Positions 16,790 through 30,789 of a stretch of 54,976 bases of DNA are shown here, piece by piece. The number at the start of each line of letters is the position of its first letter. Positions within the stretch are counted from its first letter, which is position 1. Both the position numbers and the translations under genes were made by a program. The notes below the pieces were generated by a model that was given only the letters and a program-made list of their open reading frames with translations, was not told the origin of the DNA and did not search any database. Source of the stretch: Kocuria rosea (GTDB taxonomy: Bacteria; Actinomycetota; Actinomycetes; Actinomycetales; Micrococcaceae); contig NZ_JAMBOG010000022.1 of NCBI RefSeq assembly GCF_023715525.1, positions 1 to 54,976 on the forward strand, written 5' to 3'.

Positions 16790-19639
<2,850 letters not shown>

Positions 19640-19966
19640 TCAGGCCGGCCCGGCGCCCAGCTCGATCAGCAAGACCCCGCCCACGATGAGCGCCACCCCG
19701 ACCGCCGTCACCCAGGTGAACGGCTCGCGGAACAGCAGCCGGCCGGCGAGCGCGGTCAGCGCCACGCCGGTGGCCGACCAGATGCCGTAGGCGACCCCCA
19801 GCGACATGCCCTCGGCCAGCGCGAGACTCAGGCAGGTGAAGGCCACCAGGTAGCCGGCGAGCACGGCGGCGTACCAGCGGGGGCGGCCCCGGGCGGCCAT
19901 CCGCAGGGACAGGGTCCCGGCGACCTCGGTGAGGATCGAGCCGGCGAGGAAGAGCCAGGCCATCAT
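19640..19966 (-). CDS. Small multidrug resistance (SMR) family transporter, second subunit
   Basis: This 108-residue four-helix drug/metabolite exporter of the SMR family uses proton antiport. The essential membrane Glu is in helix 1 (SILTEVAGTLSLRMA), followed by the family pattern GYLVAFTCLSLALAEGMSLG, then VAYGIWSATGVALTALAG, and the last helix VGVALIVGGVLLIEL. The ATG overlaps the stop of the first SMR gene (ATGATGG), the usual arrangement for paired SMR proteins that act as heterodimers (EbrAB-like). Substrates of the family are quaternary ammonium compounds or guanidinium; which applies here cannot be told from sequence. Confidence 0.88.
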   Translation of the reverse strand: MMAWLFLAGSILTEVAGTLSLRMAARGRPRWYAAVLAGYLVAFTCLSLALAEGMSLGVAYGIWSATGVALTALAGRLLFREPFTWVTAVGVALIVGGVLLIELGAGPA

Positions 19967-20310
19967 GGTGCCTCCTCCTGCCGCGGGGCGGGACGGTGGG
20001 AACCGATCTCCACGCAGAGCACACCGGCCACGACGAGCGCGATCCCGGCCAGCACGGCCGGGCTCAGCCGCTCGCCGAAGACCACGGCCGCCCCCAGGGC
20101 GGTGAGCATCACCCCCAGGGCGGCCCACACGCCGTAGGCGACCCCCACGGGCGTGCCGCGGCGCAGCACGGCGGCCAGGAAGGTGAACGCGGCACCGTAG
20201 CCGGTGACGACGAGCGCGTACCAGGCGGGCTCGTCCAGCGCCGCCTTCAGCGACAGCGTGGCCGCCACCTCGCTGAGCACTGCGGCGATCAGCAGCAGCC
20301 ACCGCGCCAC
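19963..20310 (-). CDS. Small multidrug resistance (SMR) family transporter, first subunit
   Basis: This 115-residue partner of the next SMR gene has four helices, with the conserved Glu in LIAAVLSEVAATLSLKAAL. The sequence GTPVGVAYGVWAALGVMLTA is the usual helix 3 motif. It differs from the second subunit enough to be a true paired SMR rather than a recent duplicate. It starts at GTG 20310, four bases after the TetR stop, so TetR and both exporters are one operon. The C-terminal tail is short and polar. Confidence 0.87.
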   Translation of the reverse strand: MARWLLLIAAVLSEVAATLSLKAALDEPAWYALVVTGYGAAFTFLAAVLRRGTPVGVAYGVWAALGVMLTALGAAVVFGERLSPAVLAGIALVVAGVLCVEIGSHRPAPRQEEAP

Positions 20311-20313
20311 GGC

Positions 20314-20844
20314 TCAGGCCGCCAGCAGGGCGTCGGCCACGGCCCGGACGCGCACCCGCTCGTCCGGGTCGAGAGGGAGGATGCCCGAGGCGTCGGCGAA
20401 CCACGCGCCGTCGGCGATCAGCCGCACGGTCAGCAGCCGGTCCCGGTCCTCGGCCGGCAGGTCCCCGGGCAGCGCGACCCACGGTGCCACCCGCGCGGCC
20501 CAGCGCTCCTTGAGCGTTCCGCGCAGCCGCGGGTCGGTGAGCATCACCAGATCCGTCTCGTCGAACTCCCCGGACAGGCACCAGTCGAGGTAGGCGCGCA
20601 GGCGCTCGCGGGCGGGCACCTGCTCCGCCGGGGCGGGCAGGCGGCGGGCCATCTGCTCCTCCCAGCCGTCCATCACCCGGTCGACCAGCGCGAGCATCAG
20701 CGCCTCCTTCGTGCGGAAGTGGTACATCACCCCGGGCTTGCTCAGGCCCACGTGCCGTGCGGCCGACTCGAGGGAGATGGTGCCACCGCTTCGGAGCAGC
20801 TCGAGGGCGCCGCCCAGGACCCGGTCTCGGGAGGAAGTGCTCAT
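20314..20844 (-). CDS. TetR family transcriptional regulator
   Basis: The 176-residue repressor has an N-terminal HTH: RDRVLGGALELLRSGGTISL, ESAARHVGLSKPGVMYHF and TKEALMLALVDRVM. The C-terminal ligand domain ends in IADGAWFADASGILPLDPDE, a pattern seen in TetR proteins next to efflux pumps. Start: ATG 20844; the long upstream extension of the frame overlaps the betT leader and is unlikely. It leads the operon with the two SMR exporters and is divergent from betT. It may respond to a quaternary ammonium ligand and could also affect betT, but this is inference; a candidate operator lies right upstream at 20858-20875. Confidence 0.87.
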   Translation of the reverse strand: MSTSSRDRVLGGALELLRSGGTISLESAARHVGLSKPGVMYHFRTKEALMLALVDRVMDGWEEQMARRLPAPAEQVPARERLRAYLDWCLSGEFDETDLVMLTDPRLRGTLKERWAARVAPWVALPGDLPAEDRDRLLTVRLIADGAWFADASGILPLDPDERVRVRAVADALLAA

Positions 20845-20857
20845 GAAAAATGACTTT

Positions 20858-20875
20858 ACCAACCGGAAGGGTGGT
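20858..20875. promoter_or_regulatory. Candidate TetR operator
   Basis: An imperfect palindrome ACCAACC-GGAA-GGGTGGT lies 14 bases upstream of the TetR start, in the divergent region with betT. Six of seven arm positions pair. The position suits autorepression; the site is a prediction only. Confidence 0.4.
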
Positions 20876-20927
20876 GTCACCATGTTACCCAACACCGGTG
20901 CGGCGGCCTCGGCCGTCGCACCGTCTC

Positions 20928-20984
20928 GCGGGCACGACGACGTGCCCGCCCCGACCGTTCCGCGCAGGGCCGCGGAACGGTCGG
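20928..20984. promoter_or_regulatory. Two consecutive perfect hairpins in the betT leader
   Basis: Hairpin 1: GCGGGCACG (20928-20936) pairs with 20941-20949 over a 4-base loop. Hairpin 2: CCGACCGTTCCGCG (20951-20964) pairs with 20971-20984 over a 6-base loop. They are separated by one base and end 24 bases before the betT ribosome site (AGGAGGA near 21009). No T run follows. They could be a terminator insulating betT from read-through, an attenuator, or DNA-level operators. Confidence 0.55.
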
Positions 20985-21023
20985 ACTCCAACCCGGACCA
21001 CCACTCCCAGGAGGACTCGTCCC

Positions 21024-23183
21024 ATGACTTCCGTCCTGCAGCAACGCACCTCGGGCGGCGAGGAGCCGCCCGGCAGCGAGGATCCGCCCGGCGCGCGGTC
21101 CCGGCCCACCGTGAACCGCACGGTGTTCGCTGGTTCGGGCGCGACCATCGTCCTGTTCTCGCTGTGGGCGATCTTCTCCCCGGAGCAGGCCTCGACCGTG
21201 ATCAGCGCCGTGGTCGGCTGGATCGCCACCAACATGGGCTGGTTCTACGTCCTGACCGCCACCGTGGTGACGGTCTTCGTGCTCGTCGTGGCGTTCTCCC
21301 GCGAGGGCAGGATCAAGATGGGCCCCGACCACTCCAAGCCGCAGTACAACCTGTTCACCTGGACCGCGATGCTCTTCGCGGCCGGCATCGGCATCGACCT
21401 GCTGTTCTTCTCCGTGGCGGAGCCGGTCACCCAGTACTACGGCCCGCCCACCGGGGACGGCGAGACGGCCGAGGCCACCCGGATGGCGGTGGTGTGGACC
21501 CTGTTCCACTACGGCGTGAGCGGGTGGGCGATGTACGCCATGATGGGCATGGCCTTCGGCTACTTCGCCTACCGCTGGAACATGCCGCTGAGCATCCGCT
21601 CGGCCCTCTACCCGCTGATCGGGCGGCGGGTGCACGGGCGGGCCGGGGACGCGGTGGACATCGCCGCGCTGCTGGGCACGATCTTCGGCGTGGCCACCTC
21701 CCTGGGCATCGGCGTGGTGCAGCTCAACTACGGCCTCTTCCTGCTGTTCGGGATCGAGGAGGGCGTCGCCGCCCAGATCGGGCTGATCGTCGTGGCCGTG
21801 GTGATGGCCACCGCCTCGTGCGTCTCGGGCGTGGACAAGGGCATCCGCCGGCTCTCGGAGCTCAACGTCCTGATGGCCGTGGCGCTCGTCGTCTGGCTGC
21901 TCGTGGCCGGCCGGACCTCGTTCCTGCTCGACGCCATGGTGCAGAACCTCGGCGACTACGTGGCCGCGCTGCCCGGGATCACCCTGGACACCTTCGCCTA
22001 CACGGGCGCCGCGGAGTGGATGGCGGGATGGACGCTGTTCTTCTGGGCCTGGTGGGTCGCGTGGGCGCCGTTCGTCGGACTGTTCCTGGCGCGCATCTCC
22101 CGCGGCCGCACCCTGCGCGAGTTCGTGGTCGCCACCCTGACCGTGCCGTTCGTGTTCATCCTCATCCTGGTCTCGGTCTTCGGCAACAGCGCCCTGGCGA
22201 TCGTCACGGGCGGCGACGACGCCTTCGGCCAGGTCGCCATGAACACCCCCGAGCGGGCCTTCTACTCCCTGCTCGACCAGTACCCGGGTGCCCCGCTGCT
22301 CATCGCGCTCGCGTCACTGGCCGGGCTGCTGTTCTACGTCACCAGCGCCGACTCGGGAGCGCTGGTGATGTCCACCTTCACCTCGACCATCCAGGACCCC
22401 ACCCAGGACGGGCCCAAGTGGCTGCGGGTGTTCTGGGCCGCCGCCACGGGGCTGCTGACCCTGGCCATGCTGCTGGTCGGCGGGGTGGCCACCCTGCAGG
22501 CCGCCACGCTGATCATCGGCCTGCCCTTCTCGGTCGTGATGTACCTCGTGATGATCGGGTTCTGGAAGGCGCTGCGCGCCGAGCGCTCCCAGCGCGAGGG
22601 GCTCAGCTCCACGCGCCGCTCCGCGGCGGCCTCGCGCATCCCCGGTCCGGACAGCCACTGGCGCCGCAGGCTCTCCCGGATCGGCTCGTTCCCCGGCCCG
22701 AGGGCGGTGCGCCGCTACGAGGACCAGGTGCTGCTCCCCGCCCTGACGGAGGTCGTCGAGGAGTTCAAGGCCCAGGGCCGCGACGCCGAGCTCACCAGCT
22801 CGGTGGTCGGCTACCAGGGGCTCTCCGAGCACACGCTCAGCGTGCGCATGGGCGAGGACCGGGACTTCTGCTACCAGGTCTATCCGGTGGCCACCCCGGT
22901 GCCCGCATTCGGCGGGCACCGGACCAACCCCGACTCGGACCTCTACTACCGCCTCGAGGTCTTCAACGAGACCGGCTCCCAGGGCACCGACGTCATGGAC
23001 TGGAGCCACGAGCAGGTCATCAACGACGTCCTCGACAGCTGGGAGGCGCACCTGGCCTTCCTGAGCATCCACGCCGGCCCGTCCAAGATCCAGGACGGCG
23101 CACAGGGCCACCCCGACTGGTCCACCGACATCCACGACGTGCCGACGGGGCAGATCCCCGCGGTCAAGGAGGTTAAACCGTGA
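21024..23183 (+). CDS. betT: Choline transporter BetT (BCCT family)
   Basis: This choline carrier of the BCCT family has 719 residues. It carries the BetT-type form of the helix 3 motif, FAAGIGIDLLFFSVAEPVTQ, in which GIGID replaces the Gly-Met-Gly-Ile-Gly of Na+/betaine carriers; this form goes with proton-driven choline uptake in BetT. The family signature is WTLFFWAWWVAWAPF then ISRGRT. After twelve helices comes a cytoplasmic C-terminal domain of about 190 residues (YEDQVLLPALTEVVEEFKAQ and following), as in E. coli BetT, where it senses osmolarity. ATG 21024 has AGGAGGA upstream. Its stop overlaps the betB GTG (GTGA). It is the first gene of betT-betB-codA. Confidence 0.93.
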   Translation: MTSVLQQRTSGGEEPPGSEDPPGARSRPTVNRTVFAGSGATIVLFSLWAIFSPEQASTVISAVVGWIATNMGWFYVLTATVVTVFVLVVAFSREGRIKMGPDHSKPQYNLFTWTAMLFAAGIGIDLLFFSVAEPVTQYYGPPTGDGETAEATRMAVVWTLFHYGVSGWAMYAMMGMAFGYFAYRWNMPLSIRSALYPLIGRRVHGRAGDAVDIAALLGTIFGVATSLGIGVVQLNYGLFLLFGIEEGVAAQIGLIVVAVVMATASCVSGVDKGIRRLSELNVLMAVALVVWLLVAGRTSFLLDAMVQNLGDYVAALPGITLDTFAYTGAAEWMAGWTLFFWAWWVAWAPFVGLFLARISRGRTLREFVVATLTVPFVFILILVSVFGNSALAIVTGGDDAFGQVAMNTPERAFYSLLDQYPGAPLLIALASLAGLLFYVTSADSGALVMSTFTSTIQDPTQDGPKWLRVFWAAATGLLTLAMLLVGGVATLQAATLIIGLPFSVVMYLVMIGFWKALRAERSQREGLSSTRRSAAASRIPGPDSHWRRRLSRIGSFPGPRAVRRYEDQVLLPALTEVVEEFKAQGRDAELTSSVVGYQGLSEHTLSVRMGEDRDFCYQVYPVATPVPAFGGHRTNPDSDLYYRLEVFNETGSQGTDVMDWSHEQVINDVLDSWEAHLAFLSIHAGPSKIQDGAQGHPDWSTDIHDVPTGQIPAVKEVKP

Positions 23184-24673
23184 GCACCACTTTGTTCATC
23201 GACGGTCAGTGGCAGGCAGCCGCCCAGGGCGGCACCCGCACCATCGTCTGTCCCGCCGACGGCACCGAGGTCGGCGTCGTCGCCGAGGCCACCGCGGAGG
23301 ACACCGAGCGCGCGATCGCCGCGGCCCGCCGCGCCTTCGACGACGGCCGCTGGTCCTCGGTGCCGGCCGCCCAGCGCGGCGACCTGCTCCTGAGGGTCGC
23401 CGAGCGCCTGCGCGAGCGCAAGGACGAGTTCGCCCGCGCCGAGTCCCTCGACACCGGCAAGCGCCTGGTCGAGTCCGAGATCGACATGGACGACATCACC
23501 GCCTGCTTCGCCTACTTCGGCAAGATCGCCGCCGAGCAGACCGGGCGCATCGTGGACGCCGGGAACCCGGACGTCGTCTCGAAGGTCGTCACCGAGCCGG
23601 TGGGCGTGTGCGGCCTGATCACGCCGTGGAACTACCCCCTGCTGCAGGCCGTGTGGAAGATCGCCCCGGCCCTGGCCGCGGGCAACACGTTCGTGCTCAA
23701 GCCCGCCGAGCTCACCCCGCACACCGCGATCCTCATGATGGAGGTGCTCCAGGAGGTCGGCCTGCCGGACGGCGTGGCCAACCTCGTGCTCGGCGCCGGT
23801 GCGCAGGCCGGTGCCCCGCTGTCCTCCTCCCCGGACGTGGACCTCGTCTCCTTCACCGGCGGCGTGCTCACGGGAAGGGCGATCGCCGCCGCGGCCGCGC
23901 CGACCGTCAAGAAGATCGCCCTGGAGCTCGGCGGGAAGAACCCCAACATCGTCTTCGCCGACGCGGACTTCGACGCCGCGGTGGACAACGCCCTCAACGC
24001 CGCGTTCGTGCACTCCGGCCAGGTCTGCTCGGCCGGGGCCCGGCTGGTGGTCGAGGAGTCCGTCGCCGAGCGCTTCGTCGACGAGCTGGTCCGGCGGGCC
24101 GAGGGCATCCGCCTCGGCGGGCCCTTCGACGAGCAGGCCGAGACCGGGGCGCTGATCTCCGCCGCTCAGCGCGAGAAGGTCCACGCCTACGTCGAGTGCG
24201 CCCGGGAGCAGGGCGCCCGCATCCGCACCGGCGGCGCCTACGCCACCGGGGCCTCCGCCGACGGGTCGCTGGACCTGGCGCAGGGCTTCTTCTACCCGCC
24301 CACCGTCATCGACCGCTGCACCCGCGAGATGGACTGCGTCCACGACGAGGCCTTCGGCCCGACCGTGACCGTCGAGACCTTCACCACGGAGGACGAGGCC
24401 GTCGAGATCGGCAACGACACCTACTACGGCCTGGCCGGGGCCGTGTGGACGGCCGACGCCGGCAAGGCCCACCGCGTGGCGTCCCGGCTCCGGGCCGGGA
24501 CGGTGTGGATCAACGACTACCACCCCTACCTGCCCCAGGCCGAGTGGGGCGGGATGAAGCAGTCCGGCATCGGCCGCGAGCTCGGCCCCACCGGACTGGG
24601 CGAGTACCAGGAGCTCAAGCACGTCTACCAGAACACCGCACCCGCCGTCACCGGCTGGTTCTCCCAGCACTGA
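23180..24673 (+). CDS. betB: Betaine-aldehyde dehydrogenase
   Basis: This NAD(P)-dependent aldehyde dehydrogenase of 497 residues converts betaine aldehyde to glycine betaine. Motifs: ITPWNYPLLQAVWKIAPALA, the conserved Lys in NTFVLKPAELTP, the catalytic Glu in LELGGKNPNIVFADADFD, and the catalytic Cys in HSGQVCSAGARLVV. It starts at GTG 23180, overlapping betT, with AAGGAGG just upstream. The assignment to betaine aldehyde rests on its place between choline transporter and choline oxidase; the fold alone does not fix the substrate. Choline oxidase can do both oxidation steps, so BetB may catch escaping aldehyde and save reducing power as NADH. Confidence 0.92.
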   Translation: MSTTLFIDGQWQAAAQGGTRTIVCPADGTEVGVVAEATAEDTERAIAAARRAFDDGRWSSVPAAQRGDLLLRVAERLRERKDEFARAESLDTGKRLVESEIDMDDITACFAYFGKIAAEQTGRIVDAGNPDVVSKVVTEPVGVCGLITPWNYPLLQAVWKIAPALAAGNTFVLKPAELTPHTAILMMEVLQEVGLPDGVANLVLGAGAQAGAPLSSSPDVDLVSFTGGVLTGRAIAAAAAPTVKKIALELGGKNPNIVFADADFDAAVDNALNAAFVHSGQVCSAGARLVVEESVAERFVDELVRRAEGIRLGGPFDEQAETGALISAAQREKVHAYVECAREQGARIRTGGAYATGASADGSLDLAQGFFYPPTVIDRCTREMDCVHDEAFGPTVTVETFTTEDEAVEIGNDTYYGLAGAVWTADAGKAHRVASRLRAGTVWINDYHPYLPQAEWGGMKQSGIGRELGPTGLGEYQELKHVYQNTAPAVTGWFSQH

Positions 24674-24705
24674 AGCCGCACCCGATCCTCCGAAGGAGAC
24701 ACGAC

Positions 24706-26334
24706 ATGACCGTTCCCAGCTCCACCCCCGCGCCCCAGGACGCCCCCCAGGAGTTCGACTACCTGGTGGTCGGCGGGGGCTCCGCCGGAGCCGTCGTCGC
24801 CGCCCGGCTGTCCGAGGACCCGGACGTGACCGTCGGGCTGATCGAGGCCGGGCCCCACGACAAGAACATCGACGAGGTGCTGACCCTCAGCCGCTGGATG
24901 GAGCTGCTGGAGTCCGGCTACGACTGGGACTACCCGCTCGAGGAGCAGGAGAACGGCAACTCCTTCATGCGCATGGCCCGCGCGAAGGTGCTGGGCGGGT
25001 GCTCGTCGCACAACTCCTGCATCGCCTTCTGGGCGCCCTCCGAGGACATGGACGAGTGGGAGGAGAAGTTCGGCGCCGAGGGCTGGAACGCCGGCACCGC
25101 CTTCCGGCTGTACCAGAAGCTCGAGACCAACGACGACCCCGGTGCCCACCACGGCCACGACGGGCCCGTGCACCTCATGCAGGTCCCGGACGGCGACCCC
25201 TGCGGCGTCGCGGTCCTGGAGGCCTGCGAGGAGGCCGGGATCCCGCGCACCCCGTTCAACACCGGCAAGACCGTGGTCAACGGCGCGAACTTCTTCCAGA
25301 TCAACCGCAGGCCCGACGGCACCCGCGCCTCGGCCTCGGTGTCCTACCTGCACCCGGTCGCGGACCGGGGCAACCTCACCATCCTGCACTCCACGCAGGC
25401 CAAGCGCGTGGTGATCGAGGGCGGCCGGGCCGTCGGCGTCGAGGTCGTGGACAACGCCTTCGGCACCGGCCGCACCGTGCGCGCCCGCCGCGAGGTGGTC
25501 GTCTCCGCCGGGGCCATCGACACCCCGAAGCTGCTGATGCTCTCCGGGATCGGCCCGGCCGAGCACCTGCGCGAGGTCGGCGTGGACGTGCTCGTGGACG
25601 CCCCCGGCGTGGGCTCGAACCTGCAGGACCACCCCGAGGGCGTGATCCAGTGGGAGGCGAAGAAGCCCATGGTCACCGAGTCCACCCAGTGGTGGGAGGC
25701 TGGGATCTTCACCCAGGTGGACCCCGACACCGACCGGCCGGACCTGATGATGCACTACGGCTCGGTCAACTTCGACATGCACACCTACCGGCAGGGCTAC
25801 CCGACGGCCGACAACGCCTTCTGCCTCACCCCGAACGTCACCCACGCCCGCTCCCGGGGCACGGTGCGGCTGCGCTCGCGGGACTTCCGCGACAAGCCCC
25901 GGGTGGACCCGCGGTACTTCACGGACCCCGAGGGCTACGACATGCGGATCATGATCGCCGGGATCCGCAAGGCCCGCGAGATCGTGGCGCAGCCGGCGCT
26001 GGCCGAGTGGGCCGGGCGGGAGCTGTTCCCGGGCCAGGACGTGCAGACGGACGAGGAGCTGGCCGACTACGTCCGCCGCACCCACAACACCGTCTACCAC
26101 CCGGCCGGCTCCTGCCGGATGGGCCCGGCCGACGACGCGATGTCGCCGCTGGACCCGCAGCTGCGGGTCAAGGGCGTCGAGGGCCTGCGGGTGGCCGACG
26201 CCTCGGTGATGCCGGAGCTGGTCACCGTCAACCCGAACATCACCGTCTACATGATCGGGGAGCGGGCGGCGGAGCTCATCGTGGCCGACCGCGCCGTGGA
26301 CCAGGCGGAGGAACTCGTGGCGACCGAGGTCTGA
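24706..26334 (+). CDS. codA: Choline oxidase (GMC flavoprotein)
   Basis: This GMC oxidoreductase of 542 residues agrees closely along its whole length, as far as I can recall it, with choline oxidase CodA of Arthrobacter globiformis (546 residues). It oxidises choline through betaine aldehyde to glycine betaine, forming two H2O2. The FAD loop is VVGGGSAGAVVAARL, and the flavin-linked His is H102 in GGCSSHNSCIAFWAP (H99 in A. globiformis). The active-site His/Asn pair is in THNTVYHPAGSCRMG and VNPNITVYMIG. The ATG at 24706 follows GAAGGAGA. It lies 32 bases behind betB. E. coli-type BetA dehydrogenase is less likely because the sequence WDYPLEEQENGNSFMR and neighbours are oxidase-like. Confidence 0.93.
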   Translation: MTVPSSTPAPQDAPQEFDYLVVGGGSAGAVVAARLSEDPDVTVGLIEAGPHDKNIDEVLTLSRWMELLESGYDWDYPLEEQENGNSFMRMARAKVLGGCSSHNSCIAFWAPSEDMDEWEEKFGAEGWNAGTAFRLYQKLETNDDPGAHHGHDGPVHLMQVPDGDPCGVAVLEACEEAGIPRTPFNTGKTVVNGANFFQINRRPDGTRASASVSYLHPVADRGNLTILHSTQAKRVVIEGGRAVGVEVVDNAFGTGRTVRARREVVVSAGAIDTPKLLMLSGIGPAEHLREVGVDVLVDAPGVGSNLQDHPEGVIQWEAKKPMVTESTQWWEAGIFTQVDPDTDRPDLMMHYGSVNFDMHTYRQGYPTADNAFCLTPNVTHARSRGTVRLRSRDFRDKPRVDPRYFTDPEGYDMRIMIAGIRKAREIVAQPALAEWAGRELFPGQDVQTDEELADYVRRTHNTVYHPAGSCRMGPADDAMSPLDPQLRVKGVEGLRVADASVMPELVTVNPNITVYMIGERAAELIVADRAVDQAEELVATEV

Positions 26335-26364
26335 GAGCGCGCCGCCCACGCCTCCGGCACAGCG

Positions 26365-26404
26365 AACGGGCCCGGCACCTCCTGGGGGAGGGGCCGGGCC
26401 CGTT
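26365..26404. terminator. Strong hairpin after codA
   Basis: A 12-bp perfect stem AACGGGCCCGGC (26365-26376) pairs with 26393-26404. Inside it CCTCC/GGAGG also pairs, so nearly the whole 40 bases fold into one stem with a 4-base loop. It lies between convergent codA and the first GntR gene, probably a bidirectional terminator. Confidence 0.8.
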
Positions 26405-26500
26405 GGCTGCGCCCGGGCGGAGCCGGTCCGCCCCCTTGCTCGTCCGCTCCGGCCCGCGCGAGGCCGGAGCGGGCGGCACGCCCGGGCGCACGACGACCCG

Positions 26501-27202
26501 TCATGCCGCGAACAAGGCCGAGCGCACCGCCACTTCGAAGCCTTCGATGTGGTGGCGAGCGAGCCCGGAGGCCCTGTCCTCGTTGCCGTCGATGACTGCC
26601 TGCAGCAGCTCGAAGTGCTCGTGGACGTGCTCGGTCAGGCGGGGCAGCTGGTCGATGACCAGGCACCAGATCCGGGTGGCGAGGTTGTTGTAGCGGATGA
26701 GAGTGTCCTCCAGGTGCGGATTGCCCGCGGCCTGGTAGACGGCCCGGTGGACCATGGCATCGCAGGCCAGGATCTCCGTGACGCTGGCGCGGTCGATGTC
26801 GAAGGCGCCGACCTGCTCCCGGATCCCGGCCAGCTCCGAGCGCATGGAGGGGGTGGCCACCCGGGCGGCACGAGCGGCGGCCAGCGGCTCCAGCTGCAGC
26901 CTGATCTCGGAGACATACGCCAGATCGGTGATCTCCACACGCGTGGCGAAGGTCCCCCGCTTGGGGTAGCTCACCACCAGGCGGTCGACCTCGAGGCGCT
27001 TCAGGGCCTCCCGCACCGGTGTGCGCCCCATGCCCAGGCTCCTGGCCAGGACCTCGTCGTTGATGGGCTCGCCGGGGCGGATCTGCAGGGTCAGCAACTG
27101 GTCGCGGATGGCCGCATATGCGGTCCCGGCCAACGACGCCCGCTGCGGTGATGTCCGCTCTGCCCCGATGCTGCCCACGGTCACGGGTCCTCCCAGCTTC
27201 AT
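26501..27202 (-). CDS. GntR family regulator, FadR/FCD subgroup (copy 1)
   Basis: This transcription factor of 233 residues has an N-terminal winged HTH (GTAYAAIRDQLLTLQIRPGE, then LARSLGMGRTPVREALKRLE and YPKRGTFATRVEI) and a C-terminal FCD helical ligand domain (EIRLQLEPLAAARAARVA, AMVHRAVYQAAGNPHLEDTL, NNLATRIWCLVI). Conserved Asp/His positions fit a metal-dependent FCD pocket. It is divergent from purU-dmg, with the promoter and a TAATATATAA site between them, so it probably represses that operon. Start: ATG 27202 (AAGGG upstream); GTG 27184 or 27178 behind GGGAGG are alternatives. It is paralogous to the regulators at 32.4 and 33.5 kb. The ligand is unknown; a methylated glycine or C1 metabolite would fit. 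Confidence 0.9.
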   Translation of the reverse strand: MKLGGPVTVGSIGAERTSPQRASLAGTAYAAIRDQLLTLQIRPGEPINDEVLARSLGMGRTPVREALKRLEVDRLVVSYPKRGTFATRVEITDLAYVSEIRLQLEPLAAARAARVATPSMRSELAGIREQVGAFDIDRASVTEILACDAMVHRAVYQAAGNPHLEDTLIRYNNLATRIWCLVIDQLPRLTEHVHEHFELLQAVIDGNEDRASGLARHHIEGFEVAVRSALFAA

Positions 27203-27215
27203 TTCCGGCCGACCC

Positions 27216-27265
27216 TTGACCGGTCGGCCGGTGTTACCTACGCTACAGGAAAGTCTAATATATAA
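27216..27265 (+). promoter_or_regulatory. purU-dmg promoter with AT-rich operator
   Basis: The -35 TTGACC (27216-27221), a 17-base spacer and the -10 TACGCT (27239-27244) form a good sigma-70-type promoter. Eleven bases further is TAATATATAA (27256-27265), with ATATAT core at 27258-27263, placed at or just after the expected start of transcription where a repressor would block. A purU ribosome site GAGGAGG follows at 27293-27299. The same geometry is found ahead of glyA. Confidence 0.65.
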
Positions 27266-27304
27266 GTCGCACACTTCAGGTGTACATGTGTTGAGGAGGC
27301 TTCC

Positions 27305-28225
27305 ATGACTCTCGTGGAGAAGGTTGAGGCACCGGTCGGCCACCAGGCGGCTCCTGCGGACGCGGCCACCGGGGAGACCCGCTGCCAGTTCGTGTTCGCC
27401 GCCAGGTGCCCCGACCGGCCGGGAGTGGTCCACGCCGTCACGAAGTTCCTGCTCGACCAGGGCTGCAACATCAAGGAGCACCAGCAGTTCGACGATCCGG
27501 TGCGCGGCGTCGTGCATCTGCGGACCGCCTTCACCGGATCGCCCCGGCTGACCCGTCGAGGACTGGAGCAGGACTTCTCCTCCATCGCGGAGCAGTTCGG
27601 CATGAGCTACAGCTTCCACGACCCGACTCCGCCGCGGCTGATGGTCATGGTGTCCAAGAGCGGGCACTGCCTCAACGACCTGATCTTCCGCTGGCGCGCC
27701 GGTGGTCTCGGCGGTGAGATCGCCCTGGTCGTCTCCAACCACGACGACCTGCGCCCCATGGCGGAGGCCGCAGGACTGCCCTACCTCCACATCCCGGTCA
27801 CTGCCGAGACCAAGGACGGCGCGGAGCGGCAGCTCCTGGCCCTCGTGGAGGAGCACCGGATCGACCTCGTCGTGCTGGCCCGCTACATGCAGATCCTGTC
27901 CGACGACCTCTGCCGGGCGCTGGCGGGCCGGGCCATCAACATCCACCACTCGTTCCTGCCCGGCTTCAAGGGGGCCCGGCCCTACCACCAGGCCTACGCC
28001 CGGGGCGTGAAGCTCGTCGGTGCCACCGCTCACTACGTCACGGCCGACCTCGACGAGGGCCCCATCATCGAGCAGGAGGTCATCCGCGTGGACCACACCC
28101 ACGATCCCCGCGCGCTGGCCACGGTCGGCCAGGACGCCGAGGCCCTGGCTCTCTCCCGTGCGGTTCGCTGGCACTGCGAGCACCGCGTGGTCCTGGACGG
28201 TGCCAGCACCGTCGTCTTCCGCTGA
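27305..28225 (+). CDS. purU: Formyltetrahydrofolate deformylase PurU (copy 1)
   Basis: PurU hydrolyses 10-formyl-THF to formate and THF. The protein has 306 residues: an N-terminal ACT domain (CPDRPGVVHAVTKFLLDQGC, NIKEHQQFDD) and a C-terminal formyltransferase-fold domain with MVSKSGHCLNDLIFR, VVSNHDDLRP, LARYMQIL and the catalytic Asn/His in [14 protein letters not shown], plus the Asp in ADLDEGPIIEQ. It leads the operon purU-dmg-cyclodeaminase-folD; dmg starts 42 bases later. The job here is probably to release C1 groups stripped from dimethylglycine as formate and so free THF, rather than purine supply. A second, clearly diverged purU lies at 42 kb. Confidence 0.95.
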   Translation: MTLVEKVEAPVGHQAAPADAATGETRCQFVFAARCPDRPGVVHAVTKFLLDQGCNIKEHQQFDDPVRGVVHLRTAFTGSPRLTRRGLEQDFSSIAEQFGMSYSFHDPTPPRLMVMVSKSGHCLNDLIFRWRAGGLGGEIALVVSNHDDLRPMAEAAGLPYLHIPVTAETKDGAERQLLALVEEHRIDLVVLARYMQILSDDLCRALAGRAINIHHSFLPGFKGARPYHQAYARGVKLVGATAHYVTADLDEGPIIEQEVIRVDHTHDPRALATVGQDAEALALSRAVRWHCEHRVVLDGASTVVFR

Positions 28226-30760
<2,535 letters not shown>

Positions 30761-30789
30761 CCCGAGCCGCCACGCCGATCTCCCCAGAC

